From: Gorsachius magnificus | Lineage: Eukaryota > Chordata > Aves > Pelecaniformes > Ardeidae | Direction of reading: 5' to 3' | Length of the DNA stretch: 64,000 bases | Assembly (NCBI GenBank): GCA_034008185.1 | Contig: CM067085.1 | Location: forward strand, 58,944,602 to 59,008,601 | Part shown: piece by piece, positions 15,301-26,618 of the stretch | Position numbering within the stretch: the stretch's first letter is position 1 | How the letters are laid out: every line of letters starts with the position of its first letter | Notes under the pieces: model-generated | Seen by the model: the letters and a program-made list of their open reading frames with translations, nothing else | What the model was told of the DNA's origin: nothing | Databases searched by the model: none | Translations under genes and position numbers: made by a program

Positions 15301-18300
15301 AGTTATTTTCTGTCCACCGAAAGGCAAAAAAAAAGAATCTTTTCTCTTTCTGCATCAAAGCAAAGCCACAAGTTAACAATCTTCACCAGTGTGGGTACGG
15401 CTGTACGCCAGCATCACGTTCTGCCCTTTGCAGGATCTGCAGCTAGCCACACTGCCAGCCCATTGACTTGCTATAGCAAGGTTTTAATATTTTAAATATA
15501 TTTTTGGACATGCAGGCACTCAGACTTAGGGCCCAAAGCTAACACTGGCTCTAACCTTATTTCAGAGCAAGAATCCCCAAAATGCTGCGAATATGTTTTC
15601 GGTATTAAAATGAAACGTCACCTCCTAGCAGCAGTGGCAAAAACCCAGTCCAGGTCGTCATTGGGAGCACAGAGGAAGGGCGGATCATTGCAAAACCACT
15701 GCGTTTTGTCACGCAGTGCTCTGCAGATCTTCAGGTCATGCAGTCGCAGCCCTAGGCGTCCTCCAGCTGCCCGCCAGTCCCTCAGGGAAATCTTCTATCA
15801 ACCACAAAATCTCAGGGGATCTGTTAGAATCGTGTTATTTCTTGTGCTGGCCGGAGAGGTGTGTCCATCTGCCGCCCCAGAGCTGCAAACCGACCACCTC
15901 AGCCCCACGCATGCCGCGTGGAAGAAGGCTAAGTGTTCGCCTGATGCGGATGGGCAGGGAAATTGCTTCCAGCTCGCTGGTGGTACTGGAAAGCAAGGAG
16001 ACAGGAAACAGCAAAAAGGACATAAACCAAGCAAACAAGAGCTCAGGAGATGGTGGAACGATGCTGGAAGGCAGCAAAAACCCAGCTCTGCTGCACCTTC
16101 GGTCTGCACAAGAAAGCCCGAAGCACAACTTCATGGGAAACCCCTACATTTCCTGATGGGTCAAGGTTTGGGGGTCAAAAGCCTTGAATACACAATAACA
16201 TTTTTTCTATCAAAGCCGCACCAAGACATGGATTAATAAAAAAAAAAGGTGAGAGTCTGGAATAAGCCTGACCTACACTGTATGCGCATGGAAGCAAAGC
16301 AGCTCTCATCTAACTTGGCTCAGAAGAAACAACAGCTTTCATTTTCAAAGAATCCCAAAACAATGAATTTCTCTAAAATTTGTAATGACTGTGCTATACC
16401 CTTCTAGCTGCTTAGTTTTCCTCTTCTTCTTTAGCATGAATTTTCAGGCTCTAATAAATCATCCAGATGACACACTCAAAGCAGAGAACACGCTCAGCAG
16501 GTCTTACTTTTCAAACGAGCCTTCACATAGCAGGTCTGCATTCATTTCGCCCTGACTCCAAGTCTTCTTCCCTTCTCAAAATAGCTTCTGCACCTCTGCT
16601 CCTCAAAGAGAAATCCTCTATTTCAAATACTGAAAACCATCGCAATGCCTGTTGGGTTTCATTTATTTTTGGAGGCTGACTTTCTATTCTTGGACACATA
16701 CGAAAAAGCAGTGTTTGAAAGTCTGAGGTTGCAATTACCAGAACGTATTTTTTTAAATGTATTTCTAGACTTACAGTCAACAACTTACTGAATAAATACA
16801 TTAATACGAAGGGGGAGGTAAAATTACATTGACGTGACATCACGGTGAATCAGTATTTTAAAATTCATTAAATTTCTTACCAAACAGAAATAAATGACTA
16901 GTCATTTCTATTAAGCTAGTTATCTACTATTATGGTTATGCGGGGGTTATTTTAATTTTGGCTTTGCATCCAGTAGTTTTAATGGAAATACAGTATCATC
17001 AGCGTGTCGATATCTAAAAATGTTAAAAACCGAACACAACTTTTGGAACAAAAATCCCGCAGTCCCAGCAGCGAGCTCAGCCCAGCACAGGTACCCCTGC
17101 CAAGAACAGCTGGATCTTCAGCTCACTGATTTTAACAACTTCAGAACCATCAAGCATGTCCCTCAGAGCAGCTACCGAAAACTGAGCAGTAACTTACAAG
17201 AGAAGATAGGCTACTTAAGTGCCGTTAGCTTTATATTTGCGACCTCGACATTGGTGAAGCTAATCTAAAGCTAAAAAAGTTTGAAAAGTTTGCAATCTTC
17301 ATCCTCCTCCCACAATGTATTTGAATATTGATTTAAGAAAAAAATAAATTTGGAAAAATTAAGACCTCCTACAAGCAAGACACATGAGACTATGTATCCA
17401 GAAATAACATTTTCTAATTTTCCTCTAACCGATCAAAGACTTTGAAATTTACAGTTTAAAAACCAACATCTGACCGCTGCTGGATAACGTGACAAACGAG
17501 ATGACCTCAGTGCTTATTCCTGTTTTCCCACCTGCACCAGAAAGCGCAGTTTTCCCTGTAAATGGTGCTCTGTAGCTGCACTCCACCAAGCCAGACCAAG
17601 GGAATAAATCCCACACCACACCTGGCAGCACTGGATAGCCACTGGCAAAATAAAGACAAGACAGCTAAGAAATTCACGTTACACATGATTCTTTGGGCAA
17701 ACAATGTGCCCAAGGAAGGCTGTCTACCTACACCGCATCTGTAGAATATTTAAATTAAATATTCTTTCATTATTAAAATTGTTAATTGTATTATTCTCAA
17801 ATTAAATAACCTTTTATTTTGGCCTTCATATGCCTTCCATACAACACAAAAATTCTGTCTCTAAAACGTTGTTTTGGCCTCTCTCAAATACACCAGTCCA
17901 CAAGGGCTTGACCGTGCCCGGCTGTTGTCAGCTGGGAGCCGAACCTGCAGACCACGCACCCGCTTCAGGCTCCACTGCTAACGAAATACTGAACTGCAGT
18001 TTAGGTTCCACTGAGCTGAAGTGGCCTTTCCTCCTCCATTCTACACTCCTGGCAACGATGAGAGATCCTGCTTCTTTCTTTTCTTCCAAATGGTGTTTAA
18101 GCCTCCAAAATCAAACGTAAGAAACCCCGTATGACATCTGTATCAGAAAGAACAAGGAGAAATGATGCGCTAGTTCACTGACCGTGAACAAAACAATTAA
18201 AATATCCTGAAAACGACCTTCTCCTGTACCAACCTTCCATCAGCATTTGCCCACGTGTTGATTTGCAATGGATAGGTGACCACTGAAGGAAAACACTTCA

Positions 18301-20598
18301 GGCAAACTTAATTTCGCTCCCACAAAGCTCAACGCCTCTGTAGCCATACCGAGGCAGCTGTTGTAGAGTATTCCCAAAAAGCACCTCTCTCTGTGCGGCT
18401 GTAGCACTATTCGACCAGTTTTCACACCCAGCTGCCACCACGTGGTAAGGGGGCAAGGGAGGACACGATGATCAGCCACAAACATGCAGTGATCACACAG
18501 CTGATCCTCCTTGCGCCAGCATGGCTCCTGGGAAAGAACTGGGGAAGACTGCTGCTTCTTTGGTTAAAGCCAAGATATTTTGCTAACTTGCCATTCATTT
18601 TAGTATCAAATGCTACCCTCACACAAAAGGAAAGCTTGCTATGGTAAAATCTTACACTCCTGACCCACGCAATTTGGCATTCCTTTATTTTCCAACAAAT
18701 AAAAGGCAAAGAGCCTTTCTGGCTCTCCGCACACTCTTCCCAAGGGCTGGTGTGCCCTTTCCAGCCTTGGCACGGAGCCTGGCCTTGCTCGAGGCAAACA
18801 GGCTCCCACTACAGCTATTCTGGGGAGACTCTCCACCCTACCACCACAAACACCTCCCCAGGTTTTGTTCCATATTACTTCTAAGGTGAAAGAACAGCCC
18901 ATGAGGGAGTATTTCTAATTCTTCCTTTGCTGAAAGCAGGGAAGCAGGGGCTGAAAGAGTGACACAGGGAGGTCATGGGAGCACCCCAGCCCTTTGGTGT
19001 GGGACCATCATATCATCAAACTGAACTCACCTTCAAACACAATCTGGTCTGAAACTCTCATAACCCTACCAGGGCGAGCACACAAGAAATTCTGCTTAAG
19101 GCGTTCCAGCTTCTAGAAACCTTTATGGGAACTTCCAGATGTGTCTATTTTAAAGCCTTTTTCCCTGGCCTCATTCCCACCTATGACCATCCTAAGTATA
19201 GCCAAAAATTCCTATTGCATTGTAGGAGTATGTGCAAAGGATGGCCAAAACCGGACAGAGAGCGCTGGCCAGAGCGCTCCGCAGAACTGCTGAAAGTAAA
19301 AATCACAGCTTTTCTCAAAAAGATGTTAGGGATTTTCTGCTCTACTAGACTTTACACTTTATTCTGTATTAAGCTTACAATACAAGTAGTAGTATAGCTA
19401 TTAGTCAAAACCTCAGCAGAATTTTCGACATAGAAAACAAAGGCTGATATATCAAATAAGTTACTTAAATTTCAATTTTTAAGCTATATTATCCGTGTAC
19501 AGGGGGAAAACAAAAATATAATTAGCCCCCAAAAGTTAATATTTTCCTATTCAACTACATACGAATCAATCATTCCTGGGACATTATCCGTTGACGTCCC
19601 CAGCAAAGCCCCCATAAGCTCTGACCCGTGACGCGTTGCCACGAGCAGGGCTCACGGAGAGGCAGGCTCACGCTCAGGTAGCCCCGCATCCCGGCCCTGA
19701 GCAGGTCAATCTACGCAGCATCCTGACAACGGACATACAGAAATTTGGGGTAATTCCTTACAGATGGGCACTTCCACACAGGAACTGACAAGGCCCCAAT
19801 CATTTCTTTGCCAATTTTTCACCAATAATTGATGAACAGAAAACAATAATTGCTAAACAGAAAAAAATCTGTTAATATTTAATACTTCCTTTTGTCCACA
19901 GACATCAAATAATGACTGATAAACACACGCACGCACAAAAAAAGATCTTTTAATACTTCACATTTCCTTCCATTCTCAAACACATCTTGCCTTTCTGTCT
20001 GAAAGAAGGTGAAGCACTCGATTTTATTTGATAATAAGCATTTCATTTTTTTCTCACCAGTGCCTGGCCAAGCTACCGGCAGCAGAGCAGCTTCTCTGCT
20101 GCGTTCAGATCGTCAGGCACTAACCAACCATTCCTCCTCCACGGAATTAAGCCAAGAAAAAAGTGGGCTAACCCATGCTGCATTTACTTTTGCGCCTTCT
20201 TAACATACGTGTTATCAGCGCTGCCACAGCTGAGAGATTCCCAGTCGCTTCACGGCGTACTTGGATTTCTTGCTGCTAATAACCCCTCTGGTCCCCGCCA
20301 CGACTGGCAGGGCCCTTCGTCCAAGCAGTGCAGGGGACAGCTAATTATCTTCCAGCCCACCTTGCTGCACCACACTCGGCAACTTTTATCTGCACAGGAC
20401 AGCTGCATTCTCCCCGTTTGAAGTGAAATGTCAGTCTTCGCTAATGCCACCAGACTTACATGACTAACGATGTCCCGACACTTTGAAGAAACAACTCAAA
20501 GCCTAATTAAAAATTCAGATTCTGTCTCCTACGCGCAGCCATTTTCACTGCCCTTCCACCAGAACCTCTCTCTACCTTTTTGAAATGTTTCATGCCGG

Positions 20599-20620
20599 AA
20601 AAAAAAAAAAAAAAAAAAAA
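20599..20620. repeat. A22 homopolymer
   Basis: Twenty-two uninterrupted A bases in intron 1. No SINE, LINE or processed-gene body can be recognised immediately 5' of it on the plus strand, so I treat it as a simple repeat rather than a retrotransposon tail. Confidence 0.9.
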
Positions 20621-20905
20621 GGAATCCGTGTGGAACAGGATGAAAAACTGCTGCAGTCTTGGGCTTTCAGAGAGCCTTGAAAAAGGCTGCTGTAGCTGGA
20701 TTCAAACCAAGACATAATCATGTAAAACAGATGAGGTTTTACTCCACTGGTTTCTAATCTGTAATTATTACTAAAGTGAGTGCTACTGCCAAACAATAAT
20801 TAAAAAAATATATATATAGTCAAACATTTATCAGCCTTCCTTACTTACATTTTTCTACCATATTTCAGCTTCACAAGCTGGGAACAACCTGAAAATAAAA
20901 AGAAA

Positions 20906-20926
20906 GGGGGGGGGGGGAAAAAAAAA
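20906..20926. repeat. G12A9 homopolymer pair
   Basis: Twelve G followed by nine A, preceded by an A-rich stretch. This low-complexity tract is prone to length errors. Confidence 0.9.
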
Positions 20927-22682
20927 GGGAAGCAGTTTTCCATGCTGTCATTTGGCCAAGGATACACAGAGGTCCAGGCTTCAGACCCAGCGCTGGAGGA
21001 CTTGCAGGGCTTTATATCACTTGCTGCACAAGACCCTCACAGTCACTGACATTTACTTGTAAATACCCATAGAAAGAAGAGGGGAAACATGCGAAACCCC
21101 TGATTTCAGAGATGGAGAACCACAGTTCTGGCATTTCAACCGGTCTGCAGTGCAGCTCAAAATGGGATTTACCTCTTCTAAGTCGTAAATCCACTGTCAT
21201 TAGCCAGAAGACCATCCCATTAGAAAAAAAATACTGTATTCTGTCAGTGCTCATTTTCAAAGAGATTACATAAATGGACAGTTCTGGTGAACTCTTTGCA
21301 TCGCCCAGAAATCATCACAGAACATGGATTTTTCAGAACAGCGGTGTCAGGGCATCCTCCTCATATAAACCCCTGGACACCTCCCCATCTCCGTGTCATT
21401 CTGGTCTGCACACAATCTGGTCTTCTTGAAAAACATATGGCCAGACAAGTTATTAGTAAAATAAATAAATAATGTGCTTGCCAATCAACCTGGAAAAGCT
21501 TGTACTATGCTGTTTATTATTTTACGCATCATTACATCACCTGTGCAAGTATTAATATAAAAAGAAAAAACAGAACAGGAAAAAAATGACCAGCAAAACT
21601 GCTGTTTTCAGAGTCAAAAAGCTTTTTCTTTTTTTCTTCCAACCTCCAAGATCAGTAACAGACAAAGCAAAAGGGTTGTGCTTCCTTCATGGAGTTAAGC
21701 GTAAAGGATTAAGATGGCAGAGCTGCCTTCAAAAATATTCAAGGCCCTCTGGGCTTATAACTTTTGTTACTATCTGGCTAGAAACATCAACATGCATTCT
21801 GAAAGTTATAGCAGCACTTAACAACGCTTTTCATCTTCAAAGCATTGCCTAATCCTTTCAACTCTCACTGCAAGTACCATAGCCCCACTTTGGCGGCAGA
21901 GATGTTACCTTGCCCCACACTATCAAAAAATAGTCCTCACCTTGGATGCCCCGTGCAGATTCAGAGGTTTAACTCTTGCCAAAACCAAGCAAAATGCTCA
22001 CCGATTTATTCTTTTCCTGCGTTCAACTCCCAACCAAAGAATTCCAGTTGTTTCAACCAACAACCTACTCTCTAATTTCAACCAGGTCAGACGAGCCAGG
22101 TAACAGGAATGGTGAAACACTACCAGAAGACCAGGTCATGCCACAACCACCAATTTAGTTATATTTTTAGTATAAAGGGGCGCTTTGCTTTTAATTACTG
22201 CTGAGTGTCAGCTCTGCCCAAGAGAATGTATTACAGGACTGTCACGCGAGCTGCTCATTCACCAAGCTCCAGCCCTCTGCGAATTATGACATTAGGCTAT
22301 TTAAGATGTAGGCTACTGAGTAATGACAAGTAATGCAGCTGCTCAGACAGGCAAGCGGAGATGTGATTGCACGCCGTCTTCCAAGGATGCAGCCTGCTGC
22401 CAAAAGCTGCTCCCTGTAACGACACAGACACTGTCAACACGTGCTCTAGCTAACAAAAAAAGATGACAATGGTTACGGGTGACTGTAGGTACAGCACCTG
22501 CAGCAGGCACAGCACCCCAGCATGAACCAGCGGCTTCTCCTGCCGCTATCGCAGCACAGCACCCTCCGTCCTGCGGGAAGGAGCAGGAAGAGTAAGAGAA
22601 GGTGGTGCGGCTGTTTCTGGTTAATTTGGAGAAGCATTGATGAACTTTGGGGAGAACTGTGAACAGATCACCTCTATTGCTC

Positions 22683-22701
22683 GGGGGGCGGGGTGGGGGG
22701 G
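22683..22701 (+). repeat. G-rich tract with quadruplex potential
   Basis: The G runs are six, four and seven bases long, separated by a single C and a single T. The seven-base run can supply two tetrad columns, so a short-loop G-quadruplex is possible on the plus strand, which is the non-transcript strand for CACHD1. The folding is inferred. Confidence 0.65.
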
Positions 22702-22771
22702 AAATGCGCAAGCATGTTCCCGTACACACCACCCCGTACCCTGACACATAAAAGGAAATACATGCGATATT

Positions 22772-22878
22772 AGAGCAACCTGGTCTAGTTAGCGGTGTCC
22801 CTGCTCACTGCAGGGGGGTTGGACTAGATGACCTCTAGGGGTCCCTTCCAACCCAAAACATTCTATGATTCTATGATT
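22772..22878 (+). mobile_element. CR1 LINE fragment, short 3' end, plus orientation
   Basis: This piece of about 107 bases reads AGAGCAACCTGGTCTAGTTA, then the GGTGTCCCTGCTCACTGCAG segment and GGGGTTGGACTAGATGACCT. It ends with two copies of the terminal unit, ATTCTATGATTCTATGATT. That is the sense-strand 3' end of an avian CR1 with the microsatellite-like terminus preserved. Extreme 5' truncation is normal for this family. Confidence 0.95.
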
Positions 22879-25429
22879 AAGATACATCAGTGTCATTCAC
22901 TGTGGTTTTGGTAGAACTGTCAAATGGAGTGGGAACAATAATTAGTCGGTGGAACAGACAGTCAATGAACTTTCTATATTTAACCACTCCTGAGAAGTAA
23001 CACCCAGGACGGTACAGACGGACACCCAGGAACCCGCACATCCTTCTGCACTGCAGCGCCCAAGGCGTGTTCTCACTGAGCGAATACCTCGTATGATACA
23101 AACGGGTATATTCTAATTCGAAACTTAAATAAAGAACTGTCAAACTGCTGTCCAGTATGTTCAGTGAATGATGCATCTCAGGAGTTGTCACCTACATTAC
23201 ATTACCCTCAGCTGCTTTGTGCAGTACCATTCAAGGAATTAAAATATATATATATATAAAATTATATACATGCACTTACATGGGCAAGAAAACAAAGCAT
23301 CACTTAAAGGTAACAGTCAGATACTGCACTCATGCAAGTGTCTATAAATAGAAAGCAGTGGTGTGAGTGCCAAGAACAATTGTCAGACTGATGCCAGCAT
23401 CCGAAATCTCTCATCCTCATTCTTCCTGTAGCTTCAGCCTATATTACAATGCAGATGTACACGCACCTCATTCCTCTCAACAATGCAAAACAATGCAATT
23501 TGATTAAAAACACTGAGTCCTTATGGCTGTTGGACTAATTACGTGAAATACTGGTAGAAGAAGAACGTATCGCAGGAAGTGGGTACTGCACGGAGAAGAC
23601 AGACCTTGTTTACAGCACTGATGACTGCTCCAGCAGAAACTGAATTTATTTTCTATCTCAACTTCCATATTCATTACACAGGCATTTAAGGCTCAGAAAT
23701 TTCATGGTTTCGCCTCTTACCTCTTCCACTGCTCCTCTAGCCCTCATCCTCCCTTCCTGCATTTATGGAGGCTCTGTCTACAATTTCCTCTTTTCCAGCC
23801 TCAAAACACACCCAAACCATCCTCTCACCTTCACTCTATTTAACCATTCCCACCTGCTCCTTCACTCATTGGATGCTTCCTCCCCACCTCCAGCGCAGAC
23901 CTATCCTTCCTCCAAAACCCTCTCCCACAGCCACCTCCCGCTCCAGAGGCTGGCGACACCACCTCCTGCCTATTACCAGGATGTGCAGACGCGGGAGCCA
24001 CAACTGGCAAGGACCAAAGCACGAAGGGAGCGCGCAAGGGAAGCGCTAAATCCCAACGCTTCCTCCCCTACAATTTACGAAACTAAATAAAACCACAGCT
24101 CCTAAATGGTGGAATAGTAAACCTTCCTCTCGCTACCGCAACTTCCTCTCGCTAGGTGCCGATTTGGGGCCTGCCTCCACATCGCCCTCTAAACCCAGGG
24201 CAACACCTCTAGAGTTATATCCAATCAAAGCTCCAAAGCGCTCTTCTTCTTCTTCCGAAATCCCCCACCCCTCCTTTCTGCCAGGGCACAGCCCTGCCAC
24301 GGCACCTGTTTGCATCGCCCCGAGCATCCCCGCTCTGCCGACAGGCAACCCACCGCCTGGCACCAGCCGCCCGCCGGCCCACCACCCCTCGCCAACAGCC
24401 CCCCACAAGGCGAGAAAACGGGTGATCCTGCACCAGCTACACCCAGCCTTGCCTGAGCAGGCTTAGGAAATCTCTGCCCTAAAATCAAGCGAGAAGCACG
24501 GGCTGCAGTGACACATGTCATAACATTTTTTGTTCTACTGTAGAAGGTCAGCAAAGAAGCTTCTAAAATCAGGGGAGGTTCGTTCCCACCGGTTTTTAAT
24601 CTTAAACAGCTGTAATAATGTTTCAGGGGAGAGCAAAGGACAGGCTGCGCATTAGCTTGATGGGAGTTAAGGCAGCCAAAATATTAAGCATATAAAAATA
24701 GAGCTCAGTATGAAAAGGGGTTTCAGAGTTTAACTACCAGTTTCACTGCATTAAATTACTTTGGGGCCTTAAATATCCAACTAATAGTAAACACAGTTTT
24801 AACATTATTTGCATCCCTGTGCACCGACATCCAGATTGTTCCCGGGTTCGTATCATCGGTACAGTTCTTGGAAGGTAAACCTGGCTCATCCTACAGTTAG
24901 CCAAGGGTATCACAGCAAGGCAACTATGTATATTTTTACGAGTTGCTTTTTTAAAGACAATACGTGTTGAGATGATTGCACTAAGATTTATTTTTTTTAA
25001 CATCAGAAACAGATTTAGCAATACAATTATACTGACTTAATTTGCATTAACCAGAGACTCCATCATGTACAGGATTATGCTCTCGTACCTTTTGCGGGGA
25101 AATACATACATGCATATGCACGGCATAGGAAAAAAAGCAACTTATTTGAATTCCGTGCATCAATAATCTACCTTGTTAAGTGAAGTCATTTAAATCCACC
25201 TCTTCTCAGCATCAAGGACAAGAGACAGCTCAGTGTTTTCCCGGACAAAACGCAGCCCTAGGAGGCCGGCCGACACAATGATGTTTCAGAGGTGAGAGAA
25301 TGAAGCCAGTTTAGAGAAGATAAAAGGCCATTTGGGTAGAGACCCCTGCTGATCCTATGAAAGTGTCTCCTTTTCAATTTGGGAGGCTTTTAAAACTGCA
25401 TTTGCTACTGACCATACCTTCCCCGGAAA
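22879..25429. other. Non-coding intron 1 segment approaching the CpG island
   Basis: This segment goes from AT-rich sequence to a C- and CT-rich region at about 23700-24480. The proline- and serine-rich open frames there on both strands come from base composition. I see no gene. Confidence 0.65.
23244..23258. repeat. Short (AT)n microsatellite
   Basis: About seven alternating AT units, followed by AT-rich sequence. It is a simple repeat in intron 1. Confidence 0.85.
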
Positions 25430-25858
25430 GCCGTTTGGGATCTGATTTCACTGCCCCCCCCGGCGCCCCGAGGGCCCGCAGCCGACAGCTACAGCGCAGG
25501 TACCAGCACACCCGGCAAGCCCGACCGGTCCCGACACAAAACCACCCCATGAAGACGCAGCCTCCTAAGGCCGAGATGCAAACAACTCCTCATCACCACC
25601 TTCACCCAAATCCCGAAATGAATGACAGCATCTGATGAAACTTGTCCAAACGCAGGCTCGGGCCGGGCAGCATTTCTCTACCCCGATCTGAGCGTTTTCG
25701 GGCGGGACTCGGCTCTGGGCAGCCCCGCGGCAGCGGGATGCTCGGGCGGGAGGCAGGTTAGCGCCGCGCCGCAAGCCCGACAGCCGCCCGGCAGCGCGGC
25801 GGGCTCAGCTCCGGGGCCGGGCTCGGACCCCTCGGCAAAACCCGGCCTTCGGGGCTGC

Positions 25859-25874
25859 GGGGGGGGGGGGGGGG
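25859..25874. repeat. G16 homopolymer in the CpG island
   Basis: Sixteen G bases in a row inside the intronic flank of the CACHD1 CpG island. On the gene's strand it is a C16 run. Its length is unlikely to be exact in any assembly. Confidence 0.9.
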
Positions 25875-26027
25875 CGCCTTCTGCCCGCTTCTGTTGTGTA
25901 AATTACCGACAGCACAGGAGCCCGTCCGTGCCCCCCGCCCCTCAGCTCGCCCCTGCCGCGGAGCCGCCCCCCGCCCGAGCCGGCCCGGGGCTGAGGGGAG
26001 CGGGGTCGGGGGAGCCGGGCGGCCCGC

Positions 26028-26189
26028 GGAAGGCGGAGGGAAAGTTTGCAAAGAAGAAAAGAACCGGGGAGGGGAAAGGGGAGAAAGAAAGAAAGAATGA
26101 AGAAAGAAAGGGCAAAACAGGAATCGGGACGGCATGAGGAGGAGGGAGGGAGGGACGGAAGGAGGGAGAGAGGGAGGGAAAACCAGGCG
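26028..26189 (+). repeat. Purine-rich (GA/GGA) tract next to the exon 1 donor
   Basis: About 160 bases are almost entirely purine on the plus strand, built from GAAA, GGGA and GGAG units such as GAAAGAAAGAAAGAATGAAG and GGAGGGAGGGAGGGA. On the transcript strand this is a polypyrimidine tract starting about 25 bases into intron 1. Long homopurine-homopyrimidine tracts can form triplex (H-DNA) structures. That property is known for the class and is not shown here. Confidence 0.8.
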
Positions 26190-26208
26190 AGGCGCGGGCC
26201 GGGCCGGG

Positions 26209-26217
26209 CCGTACCTG
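26209..26217 (-). other. CACHD1: Splice donor of CACHD1 exon 1
   Basis: On the minus strand the sequence reads CAG|GTACGG, with the last exon base at 26215 and the intron beginning at 26214. It matches the vertebrate donor consensus at CAG|GT and falls directly after the conserved GVVTMQ codons. The protein match ends here and unrelated translation follows, which supports the boundary. Confidence 0.85.
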
Positions 26218-26399
26218 CATGGTGACGACCCCCAGCTCCTCGCTGGCGAGCTTCCTCATCTGGGTGGCCAGAACTTGCGCCTCGTCCAGGATGGAGAACT
26301 CCGCCTCGGCGGCGCCCAGCCCGCAGAGCAGCGCCAGGCAGAGGAGGCCGAGCGGCCCCCGGCCCCGGGGGCCGGCTAGGGCTGCGGGGCGGCCGCCAT
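26215..26399 (-). CDS. CACHD1: CACHD1 first coding exon (signal peptide and start of ectodomain), one base short
   Basis: CACHD1 is a type I membrane protein related to calcium-channel alpha2delta subunits, with VWFA and Cache domains outside the cell. It is known to modulate voltage-gated calcium channels and has been linked to Wnt receptor complexes. Read on the minus strand, this exon gives a hydrophobic leader (PLGLLCLALLCGLGAA) followed by EFSILDEAQVLATQMRK and then LASEELGVVTMQ. This is the recognisable start of the mature CACHD1 ectodomain in vertebrates. The exon ends at CAG followed by GTAC, a canonical donor with phase 0. I chose the ATG at 26399-26397 because it is the only ATG on this strand between the exon and an in-frame TAG at 26781-26779. 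From that ATG the frame stops at TAG (26378-26376) after seven codons. The conserved frame is offset, so the exon has 185 bases where 186 would give 62 whole codons. All later exons lie beyond the left edge. The gene identity is firm, but the exact start is less so. Confidence 0.9.
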
Positions 26400-26586
26400 G
26401 CAGGGGGACGGGGACGGCGGCGGCTCGGCGGGCGGCCGCTGCGCCCCGCGCTGCGCGCCCGGCTCCGGGGACCTGCGCGCCGCGGCCCCGCCGCTGACTG
26501 AGGCGGCGGCGGCTACGGAGAGACGCAAACTGCGGAGCGGAGGAGGAGCGGGGGGGGCAGCGCGGGGCCGGGCCGGGCCCCCTGCT

Positions 26587-26618
26587 CCCCCCCGCCCCGC
26601 CCCGCCCCGCCCCGCCCG
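26587..26618 (-). promoter_or_regulatory. GC-box array (five consecutive GGGGC units)
   Basis: The plus strand shows a C run followed by repeated CCCCG units. On the gene's strand this is GGGC followed by repeats of GGGGC, which gives overlapping Sp1/KLF-type GC boxes about 190-220 bases upstream of the ATG. The same G runs could fold as a G-quadruplex on the minus strand. The role as core promoter binding sites is inferred from position and motif. Confidence 0.6.

Larger units (their letters stand above)
6359..22771. other. Non-coding intron 1 segment
   Basis: Long intronic stretch without a recognisable exon. Patches richer in CpG occur at about 8539-8697, 9700-9760, 14430-14600, 15640-15960 and 19589-19731. 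The longest open frame (plus strand, 15610-16236, 208 codons) has no recognisable domain and overlaps open frames in other phases, so I treat it as chance. No tRNA-like internal promoter boxes were noticed. Confidence 0.65.
1..26214 (-). other. CACHD1: CACHD1 intron 1 (5' part, runs off the left edge)
   Basis: Everything left of the exon 1 donor is intronic if transcription continues along the minus strand. The acceptor of exon 2 is not in the window: no frame shows the CACHD1 sequence that should follow GVVTMQ. Open frames of 60-208 codons occur on both strands, but they have biased, low-information composition and no family resemblance. A vertebrate first intron of more than 26 kb is ordinary. 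Two CR1 fragments and several simple repeats lie inside it and are listed separately. Confidence 0.8.

Noticed and set aside
15610..16236. Longest plus-strand open frame in intron 1 (208 codons)
   Set aside because: No domain, signal or family pattern is visible. Overlapping open frames in other phases and on the other strand point to a stop-poor CpG-rich patch rather than a gene.
23704..24466. Proline- and serine-rich open frames on both strands
   Set aside because: They arise from a CT-rich low-complexity region. The peptides are compositional.
24803..24880. Possible tRNA-like B box (GGTTCGTATC)
   Set aside because: Only part of a GGTTCGANTCC box is present, and no A box or cloverleaf arms can be placed around it.
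25942..26214. Continuation of the CACHD1 open frame past the splice donor
   Set aside because: The protein match ends exactly at the CAG|GTAC donor. Beyond it the translation follows the pyrimidine tract (serine, phenylalanine, proline) and is intronic.
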